A stretch of DNA of 64,000 nucleotides from Lachnospiraceae bacterium AC2028 (lineage in GTDB: Bacteria > Bacillota > Clostridia > Lachnospirales > Lachnospiraceae): contig JNJD01000010.1 in the NCBI GenBank assembly GCA_000702685.1, positions 1 through 64,000 on the forward strand, given 5' to 3'. The notes below the pieces were generated by a model that searched no databases, was not told where the DNA came from, and was given only the letters and a program-made list of their open reading frames with translations. Every line of letters starts with the position of its first letter. Position 1 is the stretch's first letter. The translations under genes were made by a program, and so were the position numbers. Positions 25,852 to 35,018 of the stretch are shown piece after piece.

Positions 25852-26724
25852 ATGAAGGTAGGTGTTATCGGCGCCGGAACAATGGGCCAGGGCATTGCTA
25901 AGGCATTTGCTCAGATCGACGGCTACACTGTTGCACTCTGCGACATCAAGCAGGAATGGGCAGAGGGCGGAAAGGACAAGATCGTTAAGGGCTATGCCAA
26001 GCTCGTAGAAAAAGGCAAGCTCACTCAGGAGCAGGTTGACAAGATCACTAATGCAATCACTCCCGGACTTAAAGAGGATATCTGTGCTGACTGCGACCTT
26101 ATCGTCGAAGCTGCATTCGAAGATATGACCGTTAAGCAGACCACCTTCAAAGAGCTCGATGCTATCTGCAAGGCTGACTGCATCTTCGCTTCCAATACTT
26201 CATCTCTTTCCATCACCGAGATCGGAAAGGGCGTAGATCGTCCCGTAGTGGGAATGCACTTCTTTAACCCCGCTGACAGAATGAAGCTCGTTGAGGTTAT
26301 CGCAGGTGTAAACACTCCCGCTGACATTGTAGAGAAGATCAAGAAGATCTCCGAAGAGATCGGCAAGACTCCCGTTCAGGTCAACGAGGCTGCAGGATTC
26401 GTAGTAAACAGAATTCTCATCCCCATGATCAACGAAGCTGCTTTCATCAAGATGGAAGGTGTTTCCGATATCGAGGGTATCGACAACGCAATGAAGCTCG
26501 GTGCAAACCATCCCATGGGACCCCTTGAGCTCGGCGATTACATCGGACTTGATATCTGCCTTGCTATCATGGATGTTCTTTACAATGAGACCAAGGACAG
26601 CAAATACAGAGCATGCCCTCTTATCCGTAAGATGGTACGCGGCGGAAACCTCGGCTGCAAGAGCGGCAAGGGATTCTACATCTACAATGCAGACAGAACC
26701 AAGACTGCTGTAGACGCAAAATAA
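25852..26724 (+). CDS. hbd: 3-hydroxybutyryl-CoA dehydrogenase
   Basis: Reduces acetoacetyl-CoA to 3-hydroxybutyryl-CoA with NAD(P)H. The Rossmann motif is VGVIGAGTMGQGIAKAF at the N terminus. FASNTSSLSITEIG and the catalytic histidine in GMHFFNPADRMKLVEVI are present, followed by the C-terminal domain (AAGFVVNRILIPMINEA, HPMGPLELGDYIGLD). Length 290 is typical. AAGGAGG precedes the ATG. It is separated from crt by a terminator-like hairpin and from bcd by a 122-base gap. Confidence 0.97.
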   Translation: MKVGVIGAGTMGQGIAKAFAQIDGYTVALCDIKQEWAEGGKDKIVKGYAKLVEKGKLTQEQVDKITNAITPGLKEDICADCDLIVEAAFEDMTVKQTTFKELDAICKADCIFASNTSSLSITEIGKGVDRPVVGMHFFNPADRMKLVEVIAGVNTPADIVEKIKKISEEIGKTPVQVNEAAGFVVNRILIPMINEAAFIKMEGVSDIEGIDNAMKLGANHPMGPLELGDYIGLDICLAIMDVLYNETKDSKYRACPLIRKMVRGGNLGCKSGKGFYIYNADRTKTAVDAK

Positions 26725-26846
26725 ACACATTATTCCGGGCGCTCACCGTCCGTGGTTCGCTTTGTCCCGGACTAATGCTGATAACATCGTGTTATCGTAA
26801 GGTTTGTAACCTTTGAGATTATATAAATGAAAGGATTAAAAAAGTC

Positions 26847-28013
26847 ATGGATTTTACTTTGAGCAAAGAACATGAAATGGCTCGTACCCTCTTCAAGGAG
26901 TTCGCTGAGAACGAAGCAAAGCCCCTTGCTCAGGAAGTTGACGAGAACGAAATGTTCCCCAGACAGACCGTCGACAAGATGGCCAAGTACGGATTTTTAG
27001 GAATCCCCGTTCCCAAGGAGTTCGGCGGCCAGGGATGCGACATTCTCACTTATGTTATGTGTGTAGAGGAGCTTTCCAAGGTCTGCGGAACCAGCGGAGT
27101 TATCGTATCGGCTCACACTTCACTCTGCGTTGATCCCATTATGACATTCGGAACTCCCGAGCAGAAAGAGAAGTATCTCATTCCTCTTGCAAAGGGCGAG
27201 AAGCTCGGCGCATTCGGACTTACCGAGCCCGGTGCGGGAACCGATGCACAGGGCCAGCAGACCAAGGCTGTTCTTGACGGAGACGAGTGGGTTCTCAACG
27301 GATCCAAGTGCTTCATCACCAACGGTAAGGAAGCTGACGTTTATGTCATTTTTGCGGTTACCGGCAAGATCGAGAAGAAGGGCCGCATCATGAAGGAGAT
27401 CTCTGCTTTCATCGTAGAGAAGGGAACTCCCGGATTTACTTTCGGAACCAAGGAAAATAAGATGGGTATCCGCGGATCATCCACTTATGAGCTTATCTTC
27501 ACCGACTGCCGCATCCCCAAGGAGAATCTCCTCGGACAGCAGGGCAAGGGCTTCAACATCGCAATGCACACCCTTGACGGCGGACGTATCGGAATCGCTG
27601 CACAGGCACTCGGTATCGCAGAGGGCGCACTTGAGAGAACCATCGCTTACACCAAAGAGCGTAAGCAGTTCGGCAAGTCGATCTCCGCATTCCAGAACAC
27701 CCAGTTCCAGCTTGCAGATATGGCTACCAAGGTAGAAGCAGCTAAGGCTCTCGTCTACAAGGCAGCTATGAAGAAGCAGGAGTATGTTACCAACAATAAG
27801 GTTTCCTACTCTGTAGAAGCAGCTATGGCTAAGCTCTATGCGGCAGAAGTTGCTATGGAAGTTACCACCAAGGCTGTTCAGCTCCACGGCGGATACGGAT
27901 ACATCAGAGAGTACGAAGTAGAGCGTATGATGAGAGATGCGAAGATCACCGAGATCTACGAAGGAACTTCAGAAGTTCAGCGCATGGTCATCTCCGCTAA
28001 CCTTCTTAAATAA
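26847..28013 (+). CDS. bcd: Butyryl-CoA dehydrogenase
   Basis: FAD enzyme that reduces crotonyl-CoA to butyryl-CoA. Together with EtfAB it can bifurcate electrons, coupling NADH oxidation to ferredoxin reduction. The 388-residue acyl-CoA dehydrogenase fold is complete: GAFGLTEPGAGTDAQGQ, WVLNGSKCFITNG, and near the C terminus QLHGGYGYIREYEVERMMRDAK with the catalytic glutamate in EIYEGTSEVQRMVI. The 122-base spacer after hbd contains TCCGGG...CCCGGA complementary arms (26735-26773) without a T tract. Confidence 0.96.
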   Translation: MDFTLSKEHEMARTLFKEFAENEAKPLAQEVDENEMFPRQTVDKMAKYGFLGIPVPKEFGGQGCDILTYVMCVEELSKVCGTSGVIVSAHTSLCVDPIMTFGTPEQKEKYLIPLAKGEKLGAFGLTEPGAGTDAQGQQTKAVLDGDEWVLNGSKCFITNGKEADVYVIFAVTGKIEKKGRIMKEISAFIVEKGTPGFTFGTKENKMGIRGSSTYELIFTDCRIPKENLLGQQGKGFNIAMHTLDGGRIGIAAQALGIAEGALERTIAYTKERKQFGKSISAFQNTQFQLADMATKVEAAKALVYKAAMKKQEYVTNNKVSYSVEAAMAKLYAAEVAMEVTTKAVQLHGGYGYIREYEVERMMRDAKITEIYEGTSEVQRMVISANLLK

Positions 28014-28049
28014 CCCGCCACGATAAAACCAGGAAAGGAAGTATAAACC

Positions 28050-28835
28050 GTGAAAATAATTGTTTGTATAAAGCAGGTTCCGGATACAAAGGGCGGCGTT
28101 AAATTCAATCCCGACGGTACTCTGGACAGAGCAGCAATGCTCGCTATCATGAATCCCGATGACAAGGCCGGCCTCGAGGCAGCTCTTCGTCTTAAGGATC
28201 AGTACGGCGCTGAGGTTACAGTCCTTACCATGGGACTTCCCAAGGCTGCAGACGCATTAAGAGAAGCTCTTGCAATGGGCGCTGACAAGGCAGTTCTCGT
28301 TACCGACCGTGTACTCGGCGGTGCAGACACCTGGGCTACCTCCACCACCATCGCAGGCGCTATCAGAAATCTTGAGTATGATCTCATCATCACCGGACGT
28401 CAGGCAATCGACGGAGATACCGCACAGGTTGGTCCCCAGATTGCTGAGCACCTCCAGCTTCCTGTCATCTCCTATGCACAGGATCTCAAGGTTGAAGGAG
28501 ACAAGGTTATCGTTCAGAGACAGTATGATGACAGATATCATGTTGTTGAAGCTAAGATGCCCTGCCTCATTACCGCTCTTTCAGAGCTTAATCCTCCCAG
28601 ATACATGACTCCCGGCGGAATCTTCGATGCCTGCAAGGCAGAGATCACCACTTGGGGAAGAGCAGACCTCAAGGACGTTGAGGATTGCAACCTCGGACTT
28701 AACGGATCACCCACCAAGATCGCTAAGGCTTCCGATAAGGTTCGTAAGGGAGCAGGTGAGAAGATCGTTCCCGATTCACCTTCGGACGGAGTTAAGTACA
28801 TCGTAGAGAAGCTTTCTGAGAAGCACGTTATCTAA
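28050..28835 (+). CDS. etfB: Electron transfer flavoprotein beta subunit
   Basis: Partner of Bcd in butyryl-CoA formation; carries the bifurcating FAD and binds NADH in clostridial-type EtfAB. The 261-residue product starts at a GTG with AGGAAAGGAAG upstream and begins MKIIVCIKQVPDTKG. The signature segment VTVLTMGLPKAADALREALAMGADKAVLV and LIITGRQAIDGDTAQVGPQIAE are present. It lies directly between bcd and etfA with short gaps. Confidence 0.96.
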   Translation: MKIIVCIKQVPDTKGGVKFNPDGTLDRAAMLAIMNPDDKAGLEAALRLKDQYGAEVTVLTMGLPKAADALREALAMGADKAVLVTDRVLGGADTWATSTTIAGAIRNLEYDLIITGRQAIDGDTAQVGPQIAEHLQLPVISYAQDLKVEGDKVIVQRQYDDRYHVVEAKMPCLITALSELNPPRYMTPGGIFDACKAEITTWGRADLKDVEDCNLGLNGSPTKIAKASDKVRKGAGEKIVPDSPSDGVKYIVEKLSEKHVI

Positions 28836-28852
28836 TAGTAGGAGGAAGACAA

Positions 28853-29902
28853 ATGAGCTTAGAAGAATATAAAGACGTATATGTCTTTGCTCAGCAGGTT
28901 GACGGTGAGATCAGCGGAATCTCCTACGAGCTGCTCGGCAAAGCTAAGGATCTCGCAGCTGCCCTCGGACAGAAGGTTGTTGCAGTCCTTCTCGGATATA
29001 ATGTAAAGGGTCTCGCTGATTCTCTCGCTGAGTACGGCGCAGACAAGGTCATCGTTGTTGATGACAAAGAGCTCGAAGTTTACAGGACCGAGCCCTATGC
29101 ACACGGACTTGCATCCGTTATCAATGAGTTCAAGCCTGAGATCATGCTCGTAGGCGCTACCGCTATCGGACGTGACCTCGGACCTACCGTTTCCGCAAGA
29201 GTCGCAACCGGACTTACCGCTGACTGCACACAGCTTGACATCGGTGATTTCCCTCTCGTTGCGATCCCCGGCAAGGAGTCTGAGCAGAAGCACAATCAGC
29301 TTCTCATGACCCGTCCCGCATTCGGCGGAAACACCATCGCTACCATCGCCTGCCCCAACAACAGACCCCAGATGGCTACCGTTCGTCCCGGCGTTATGCA
29401 GAAGATCGAGCCGGTCAAGGGCGCTAAGGCAGAGGTTGTAGATTACAATCCCGGATTCACTCCCGACAACAGATACGTAACCGTAAAGGAAGTCGTAAAG
29501 GCTGTATCCGATACCGTTGATATCATGAACGCCAAGATTCTCGTATCCGGCGGACGTGGAGTAGGTTCACCCGAGAACTTCAAGATCCTCGAGGATCTCG
29601 CTGCAGCTATCGGCGGAGAAGTTTCCTGCTCAAGAGCAGTTGTAGATTCAGGCTGGAAGCCCAAGGATCTCCAGGTAGGCCAGACCGGTAAGACCGTAAG
29701 ACCTCACGTATACTTCGCAATCGGTATCTCAGGTGCCATCCAGCACGTTGCAGGTATGGAAGAGTCCGACATCATCATCGCTATCAACAAGGATGAAGAT
29801 GCTCCCATCTTCGATGTTGCAGACTACGGTATCGTAGGCGATCTCAACAAGATCGTTCCCGAGCTCACCGAGTCCATCAAGAAGGCTATGGCTGAGAAAT
29901 AA
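28853..29902 (+). CDS. etfA: Electron transfer flavoprotein alpha subunit
   Basis: Second ETF subunit, holding the FAD that passes electrons to Bcd. The C-terminal FAD-binding domain shows VSGGRGVGSPENFKILEDLA, the segment GQTGKTVRPHVYFAIGISGAIQH and SDIIIAINKDEDAPIFDVADYGIVGDL. The 349-residue length is normal. It starts 17 bases after etfB with AGGAGG, and a strong terminator follows, closing the operon. Confidence 0.96.
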   Translation: MSLEEYKDVYVFAQQVDGEISGISYELLGKAKDLAAALGQKVVAVLLGYNVKGLADSLAEYGADKVIVVDDKELEVYRTEPYAHGLASVINEFKPEIMLVGATAIGRDLGPTVSARVATGLTADCTQLDIGDFPLVAIPGKESEQKHNQLLMTRPAFGGNTIATIACPNNRPQMATVRPGVMQKIEPVKGAKAEVVDYNPGFTPDNRYVTVKEVVKAVSDTVDIMNAKILVSGGRGVGSPENFKILEDLAAAIGGEVSCSRAVVDSGWKPKDLQVGQTGKTVRPHVYFAIGISGAIQHVAGMEESDIIIAINKDEDAPIFDVADYGIVGDLNKIVPELTESIKKAMAEK

Positions 29903-29919
29903 TCCATGACGTATCACTT

Positions 29920-29952
29920 AAGGGCCGGCTTCGCAAGAAGCCGGTCCTTTTT
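29920..29952 (+). terminator. Terminator of the butyryl-CoA operon
   Basis: AAGGGCCGGCTTC / GAAGCCGGTCCTT, 13-bp stem with one wobble and loop GCAA, followed by five Ts. Confidence 0.93.
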
Positions 29953-30057
29953 ATATGTTATAATCCGATATGCACGGTATCTTTCTTGACATTCAAATCA
30001 CGTATGATAAAATTATATTTGATGCAAGATAATTACCGGATCTGAAAGGAGAATCAT

Positions 30058-30912
30058 ATGAGATATGATGTGGCGATAATCGGAAGCGGTCCCGCGGGAC
30101 TCGAAGCTGCGATCACACTTAAGATAAGAAAAAAGAACATCATTCTTTTCGGAAAGAAGGATTCCAGTGCCAAGGTGCGCCTTGCCGAGAAGATTGACAA
30201 CTATCTCGGGATCCCCGCTGTGAGCGGCTCCGAGCTTGCGGACAGGATGCTGGATCATGCTAAGCGGATGGGCGTCGAGATAAACGATACGAAGGTCAGC
30301 ATGATATATCCTTACGGAGAATACTTCGCTCTGCAGTGCGGAGAGGAGATGATAGAAAGCTCATCGGTCATTCTCTGTGCGGGTGTAGCGCCTGCGAAGA
30401 CCATACCGGGAGAGACGGATTATCTCGGCCGCGGAGTAAGCTACTGCGCTACATGCGATGCCGCTATATATAAGGAGAAAAAAACGATAGTGGTGTCATA
30501 TTCGAAGGACTACGAAGAAGAGGCGCTCTTCCTCAGAAAGTACGCTTCCGAAGTCATCTACATTCCTATGTATGACGCAACGGGCCTTTCTCTTGAGAAC
30601 ATAACCGTGCAGGCCGCAAAGCCGCTTGAAATAAAGGGAAGGATGAAAGCAAACACCCTGGTCACGGATTCCGGAGAGCTTTCCTTTGACGGACTCTTTG
30701 TTCTGAGGGACCAGATAGCCCCTTCATCGCTTGTTCCCGGGCTTGAAACAGAGGGAAGTGCCGTGAAATGTGAACGAAATATGTCCACTAACATTCCCGG
30801 ACTCTTTGCTGCGGGCGACATCACAGGCGAACCGTTCCAGCTTGTAAAAGCGGCCGGAGAAGGCTTGACTGCGGCATTTTCGGCAGTTAAATACCTTGCC
30901 TCAAAGGGCTGA
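30058..30912 (+). CDS. Thioredoxin-reductase-like flavoprotein without NAD(P)H-binding motifs
   Basis: A 284-residue FAD-dependent disulfide oxidoreductase. FAD motif YDVAIIGSGPAGLEAAI is at the N terminus, the redox pair is in CATC (Cys130, Cys133) and AGDITGEPFQLVKAAGEG binds FAD near the C terminus. Where thioredoxin reductases carry the nucleotide motif GGGxSAxEEA, this protein has VVSYSKDYEEEALFL, and the basic HRRxxxR motif for NADPH is replaced by IYIPMYDATG. It is about 25 residues shorter than TrxB. Ferredoxin-dependent flavin thioredoxin reductases of clostridia show the same losses, so that is the best guess. It stands alone with AAAGGAG upstream. Confidence 0.85.
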   Translation: MRYDVAIIGSGPAGLEAAITLKIRKKNIILFGKKDSSAKVRLAEKIDNYLGIPAVSGSELADRMLDHAKRMGVEINDTKVSMIYPYGEYFALQCGEEMIESSSVILCAGVAPAKTIPGETDYLGRGVSYCATCDAAIYKEKKTIVVSYSKDYEEEALFLRKYASEVIYIPMYDATGLSLENITVQAAKPLEIKGRMKANTLVTDSGELSFDGLFVLRDQIAPSSLVPGLETEGSAVKCERNMSTNIPGLFAAGDITGEPFQLVKAAGEGLTAAFSAVKYLASKG

Positions 30913-31106
30913 AAAACGGCAGAAAAACGTCTTGTCGGCAAAATAGACAAAAAAAGTGCTCAAAAAAACTGTTTCAGATGTTAAAACGCGGGCAACTTTT
31001 TTTCGAAAACACAATTTTTTGTGCAGTTTTGCTATATCCTTATATCTGTTTTTGATGTATTGTGTATCAAGGTAAAAAAAATGCTTTGAATAGTAAAGTT
31101 ATTCCA

Positions 31107-31135
31107 TTTACCGTTATTCACGGCGTAGTTATAAT
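31107..31135 (+). promoter_or_regulatory. Predicted promoter of the small lipoprotein gene
   Basis: -35 TTTACC at 31107-31112, 17-base spacer, -10 TATAAT at 31130-31135. It lies in a 256-base AT-rich gap that shows no gene. Confidence 0.55.
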
Positions 31136-31168
31136 TTGTTCATAATTTAGACAAAAAGGCATTTGGCT

Positions 31169-31723
31169 ATGAACCACAGTTTTACAACGAAGATCAGACT
31201 CATACTTTTCACCGCGATCTTCATAATGCTGATGTCTGGATGCGCAGGAAAAACGGTAGAGGAATGGGCTTACAATCATGACCCCGGGACGACGATCCTG
31301 AAGCTATCCAGCGACGGCAAAGCGGAGTTTTTAGGAGTAAAATACTCTTATACTTTAGCTGATGATGTTCTTACCCTTACCGCCGCAGACGGAACCGTCA
31401 CTTCAATGAGGTTTATACCTGACGGCGAGAACCAGAAGCTTCTGTATGAGATGTTCGTATATGAATATACCGGGGAGGGTGAGCCTTCCGGAGTACTAGG
31501 AACCTGGCAGGAAGTAAACGGAAATCTCTCCTTCGAATTTACCGACAAAGGCACCTTCCGCGAGGACTACTACTCTCCCGGTTACTATTCAGTAGATGAA
31601 GAGAACGGAGTCATCAAGCTCGTCTACAACGATCATTATGCTGACACCTACATCTACTACAAGGTCGAGGGAAGATACCTCACAGTGGATTACCCCTGGA
31701 CCGTTGTTCCCACCGAGAAATAA
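31169..31723 (+). CDS. Small lipoprotein of unknown function
   Basis: A 184-residue secreted protein. The signal peptide is about residues 1-25 and ends in the lipobox LMSGC. The rest appears to be beta-rich, with two similar motifs (TTILKLSSDGKAEFLGVKYSYTL and GNLSFEFTDKGTFREDYYSPGYYSV) resembling the lipocalin-like domains that carry a line such as GTWQEVNGNL. The ATG at 31169 is preferred over a TTG two codons earlier. Family not recognised beyond that. It is 82 bases before the sugar-binding protein, separated by a small hairpin (CGAAG/CTTCG). Confidence 0.78.
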   Translation: MNHSFTTKIRLILFTAIFIMLMSGCAGKTVEEWAYNHDPGTTILKLSSDGKAEFLGVKYSYTLADDVLTLTAADGTVTSMRFIPDGENQKLLYEMFVYEYTGEGEPSGVLGTWQEVNGNLSFEFTDKGTFREDYYSPGYYSVDEENGVIKLVYNDHYADTYIYYKVEGRYLTVDYPWTVVPTEK

Positions 31724-31805
31724 GGATGTGGAACCCCTAAATTAAATATTTCGAAGTAATTCTTCGGGATAGATAAATTTTCTTTACATTTTAAAGGAGG
31801 AAATT

Positions 31806-33128
31806 ATGAAAAGAAAATTATTGTCACTGATATTGACCGGTGCAATGGTTCTCTCACTCGCAGCTTGCGGCGGTAATACCGGCAACGGCGGCGGAGCAAC
31901 CGGAGGCGATACCAATCAGCCTTCAGCTACTGCTGACGAGAAGATTGAGGACGTCAATATCACCCTTAACATGTGGTGTATCGCTACCGAGAGCGACTCT
32001 AACCGTCACTCTTATGAAGCAGCTATCGCTGACATGGCAGAGAAGTATCCCAACATCACTCTTAATTGGGAAGCTTTCGAGAATCAGTCTTACAAGACCA
32101 AGATCAAGGCTGCAGTTCAGGCTAACGAGATGCCCGACATCTTCTTCACCTGGTCATGCGCTTTCCTTCAGGACTTCGTAGAGGCTGGCAAGGTTTACTG
32201 TCTTGATGATGAGTATGCTAACTGGAAGGATGAGCTTCCTGAGGCAATGCTCGGAAACTCCACCTACAACGGAAAGCACTACGGTGTTCCTCTTACCATG
32301 AACATCGTTGGTCTCTTCGCTAACATGGATCTCCTCAAGCAGGTTGGCTACGATGACATCCCCGGCTCTTACGATGAGTTCATCGAGTGCTGCGATGCCC
32401 TCAAGGCTGCAGGCATCATCCCCTTCGGATGTGCAGGAAAAGAGACTTGGTGTGTAACCGAGTATCTTGAGTCCGTTATCGAGAAGTCTGTTGGTTCTGA
32501 CGCACTCAACGACATCTTCCTCGGAAGAGCAACTTGGGACAACGCTGATGTAGGCGCTGCAGTTGATACTTTCCAGGGACTTGTAAACAACGGATACTTC
32601 GATCCCAACGGAATCGCTCTTTCAAACGACGAAGTTAAGGCTAACTTCATGGATGGCAAGTATGCTTTCTACATGAACGGAACCTGGAACTGCGCTGACT
32701 TCGCTAACAACGAAGCATTCTTCCCCAAGGTAAAGGTTGGTGAGTTCCCCGTAATCAACGCTGACAAGGCTAAGCTTGGACAGCTCATCGGCGGACCTTC
32801 CGATACCCTTGCAGTTGCTGCATCTTCTGAGCATCCCGAAGTTGCTGCTGCATACTGCTTCGAGCTTGGAAAGCTCATCTGCCACTATGGCTATCTTGAT
32901 GGCTGCGGACTTCCCGCTTGGACTCCTTACGGAGATACCTCTTCTGTAAACGCTCTTACTCAGGCTGTTGCAGAGATCTGCGGAAACGCTACCGGATACG
33001 TTCTCTTTGGTGATACCGCTATGAACGCTGACGACGCTAACACCTATCTCTCATATGTAGATCAGGTTTACGGATGCCAGGTTAACGGCACTGACTTCAT
33101 CAAGGGTCTTGCTAACGACATCAGATAA
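31806..33128 (+). CDS. Sugar ABC transporter substrate-binding lipoprotein (CUT1 type)
   Basis: Extracellular binding protein that captures an oligosaccharide or sugar and hands it to the two permeases downstream. Signal peptide with lipobox LAAC near residue 21, then a Gly/Asn/Thr-rich linker. The body is a family-1 extracellular solute-binding protein (IKAAVQANEMPDIFFTWSC, GKHYGVPLTMNIVGLFANMDLL, FMDGKYAFYMNGTWNCADF). The 440-residue length is normal. Ribosome binding site AAAGGAGG is perfect. Codon bias suggests high expression. A hairpin follows its stop. The sugar is unknown. Confidence 0.94.
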   Translation: MKRKLLSLILTGAMVLSLAACGGNTGNGGGATGGDTNQPSATADEKIEDVNITLNMWCIATESDSNRHSYEAAIADMAEKYPNITLNWEAFENQSYKTKIKAAVQANEMPDIFFTWSCAFLQDFVEAGKVYCLDDEYANWKDELPEAMLGNSTYNGKHYGVPLTMNIVGLFANMDLLKQVGYDDIPGSYDEFIECCDALKAAGIIPFGCAGKETWCVTEYLESVIEKSVGSDALNDIFLGRATWDNADVGAAVDTFQGLVNNGYFDPNGIALSNDEVKANFMDGKYAFYMNGTWNCADFANNEAFFPKVKVGEFPVINADKAKLGQLIGGPSDTLAVAASSEHPEVAAAYCFELGKLICHYGYLDGCGLPAWTPYGDTSSVNALTQAVAEICGNATGYVLFGDTAMNADDANTYLSYVDQVYGCQVNGTDFIKGLANDIR

Positions 33129-33147
33129 TCATATCTAAGTTTTACCC

Positions 33148-33205
33148 GTACTCGCGTGTGGCCGTGCCCCGTAAGGGGCATCGGTTACACGCAAGTACTT
33201 TGTTA
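33148..33205 (+). terminator. Intra-operon hairpin between binding protein and permease genes
   Basis: Long imperfect stem GTACTCGCGTGT..CCGTGCCCC / GGGGCATCGG..ACACGCAAGTAC with loop GTAA, followed by TTTGTTATTTT. It probably stops part of the transcripts or protects the upstream mRNA, so that binding protein exceeds permease. Confidence 0.8.
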
Positions 33206-33248
33206 TTTTCCAGCGAATCTGCAATACTACCGGGAGGCGTTTACGCCA

Positions 33249-34130
33249 ATGAAAAAGAAAGTAATCGTTAATTACATCAACGTATTCCTGTTTTTGCTGC
33301 CTGCACTTGCGCTGTTTATCGGAATACTTATTGCCCCTATTATCAAATCGTTATACTACAGTTTCTTTAACTGGAACGGTATGGGAGCCATGGAGTTCAT
33401 CGGCTTTCATAATTACATCGAGTTATTTTCCAGCAAAGCCATAGGATTCCTTAAGGCACTCAGAAATGCCTGCATCCTTGCGGCTCTGTCGGTTTTCATA
33501 CAGCTCCCTTTATCCCTTGGACTCGCACTCGTCCTCGGACGCGGAATCAAGGGTGAGAGACCTTTCCTTTCAATCTACTTCATGCCCGTACTTATCTCGA
33601 CCGTAGTTATCGGCCAGTTATGGCTGAAGATCTACAACCCCGATTACGGTCTTCTCAATTCCGCACTCAATGCACTCGGACTTGAGAGCCTTACCAGAAT
33701 CTGGCTCGGAGATGTCAAGACGGCACTGATCGCTGTGTTCATTCCTACTTTGTGGCAGTACGTCGGTTATCATATGCTGCTCATGTATGCGGGCGTTAAG
33801 GGAGTATCCCCCGAACTCCGTGAAGCGGCACGTATCGACGGTGCAACAGAGAGACAGGTTAACAAGTACATTGTTATCCCTTCGATCAAGCCCATCATCA
33901 AGGTCAGCGTTATCTTCGCGGTAACCGGATCACTCAAATCCTTCGACCTTATCTATGTCCTTACCAACGGCGGACCTCTTCATGCGACCGAAGTTCCTTC
34001 AACCGTCATGATCGAGATGCTTTTCCAGCGTAACCGTTACGGAATGGGTTCAACCATCGCAGTGATGATGATTATACTCTGCTTCGTCTTTGCACTGCTT
34101 ATTTCCAAGGCATTTAAGGAGAACGACTGA
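33249..34130 (+). CDS. Sugar ABC transporter permease 1 (MalF-like)
   Basis: Inner-membrane subunit with about six transmembrane segments, 293 residues from the ATG at 33249. An ATG 93 bases earlier would add a leader encoded in the hairpin and is rejected. The EAA loop that docks on the ATPase is visible: KGVSPELREAARIDGATERQVNKYIVIPSIKPII. It precedes the second permease gene with a one-base gap. The ATPase is absent from this locus, typical for CUT1 systems served by a shared MsmK-type protein. Confidence 0.94.
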   Translation: MKKKVIVNYINVFLFLLPALALFIGILIAPIIKSLYYSFFNWNGMGAMEFIGFHNYIELFSSKAIGFLKALRNACILAALSVFIQLPLSLGLALVLGRGIKGERPFLSIYFMPVLISTVVIGQLWLKIYNPDYGLLNSALNALGLESLTRIWLGDVKTALIAVFIPTLWQYVGYHMLLMYAGVKGVSPELREAARIDGATERQVNKYIVIPSIKPIIKVSVIFAVTGSLKSFDLIYVLTNGGPLHATEVPSTVMIEMLFQRNRYGMGSTIAVMMIILCFVFALLISKAFKEND

Positions 34131-34131
34131 C

Positions 34132-34998
34132 ATGGCGATCAATAATAATAACAGTTCCGATCATTCGGTTCAAAAATTCGGTATAAGGACACTGGGAATC
34201 TACATTCTCCTGGTGATCTGGGCACTGATAAACCTTTTCCCGGTTTATTGGATGTTCACCTTCTCCCTCAAGACCAACGAGGAAATCTTCGGTAAGAACC
34301 TCATCGGTCTTCCCTGGGATTGGAAATGGTCCAACTACGTATCAGCTTGGCATACCGGAAACATGCCCAGATATTTCGTAAACTCTGTAATCGTTTCCGT
34401 AAGCGCCATTGCTCTTGTAATCATCGCTTCCATGATGGCTACATATGCCATCACCCGTCTCGTATGGAAGGGAAGCTCACAGACGAATGCATTCTTCATG
34501 CTGGGACTTACCATCCCCATCCATGCATCCATCGTACCCGTATTCATCACCCTGAGAGATCTGCACATGCTCAATTCGCACTTCTCCCTCATCTTCCCTT
34601 ATGCGGCATTCTCGCTTGCAATGGGTATCCTTATCTGTACCGGTTTCATGGTAGAGATCCCCAAGGAACTCGATGAGGCTGCACGTATCGACGGATGCGG
34701 ACCCTGGAAGACATTCGGCGTTGTCATCATTCCTCTTATGAAGCCCGCTCTTGCGACCATCGCTATCTACACATTCCTTCAGTGCTGGAACGAGCTGATG
34801 TTCGCTAACGTATTCATAAGTGACTCAAAGTTCAAGACACTCCCCGTTGGTATCCAGGCTCTGTCCGGACAGTATACCACTGAGTGGGGTCCCATTGGTG
34901 CTGCACTTGTTATTGCTACCTTCCCTATGCTCCTTGTTTATATCTTCATGAGCAAGAGAATTCAGGAAAGCTTCGTTGTCGGTGCCGTCAAGGGTTGA
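34132..34998 (+). CDS. Sugar ABC transporter permease 2 (MalG-like)
   Basis: Second membrane subunit, 288 residues, about six hydrophobic segments. The EAA loop is KELDEAARIDGCGPWKTFGVVIIPLMKPALA. The ATG at 34132 follows the first permease stop immediately; AAGGAG at 34119-34124 lies within the end of the upstream gene. A further in-frame ATG upstream is ignored. Downstream genes encode the two-component system that probably controls this transporter. Confidence 0.94.
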   Translation: MAINNNNSSDHSVQKFGIRTLGIYILLVIWALINLFPVYWMFTFSLKTNEEIFGKNLIGLPWDWKWSNYVSAWHTGNMPRYFVNSVIVSVSAIALVIIASMMATYAITRLVWKGSSQTNAFFMLGLTIPIHASIVPVFITLRDLHMLNSHFSLIFPYAAFSLAMGILICTGFMVEIPKELDEAARIDGCGPWKTFGVVIIPLMKPALATIAIYTFLQCWNELMFANVFISDSKFKTLPVGIQALSGQYTTEWGPIGAALVIATFPMLLVYIFMSKRIQESFVVGAVKG

Positions 34999-35018
34999 TT
35001 TAGAGGCGGTATTGTTCA

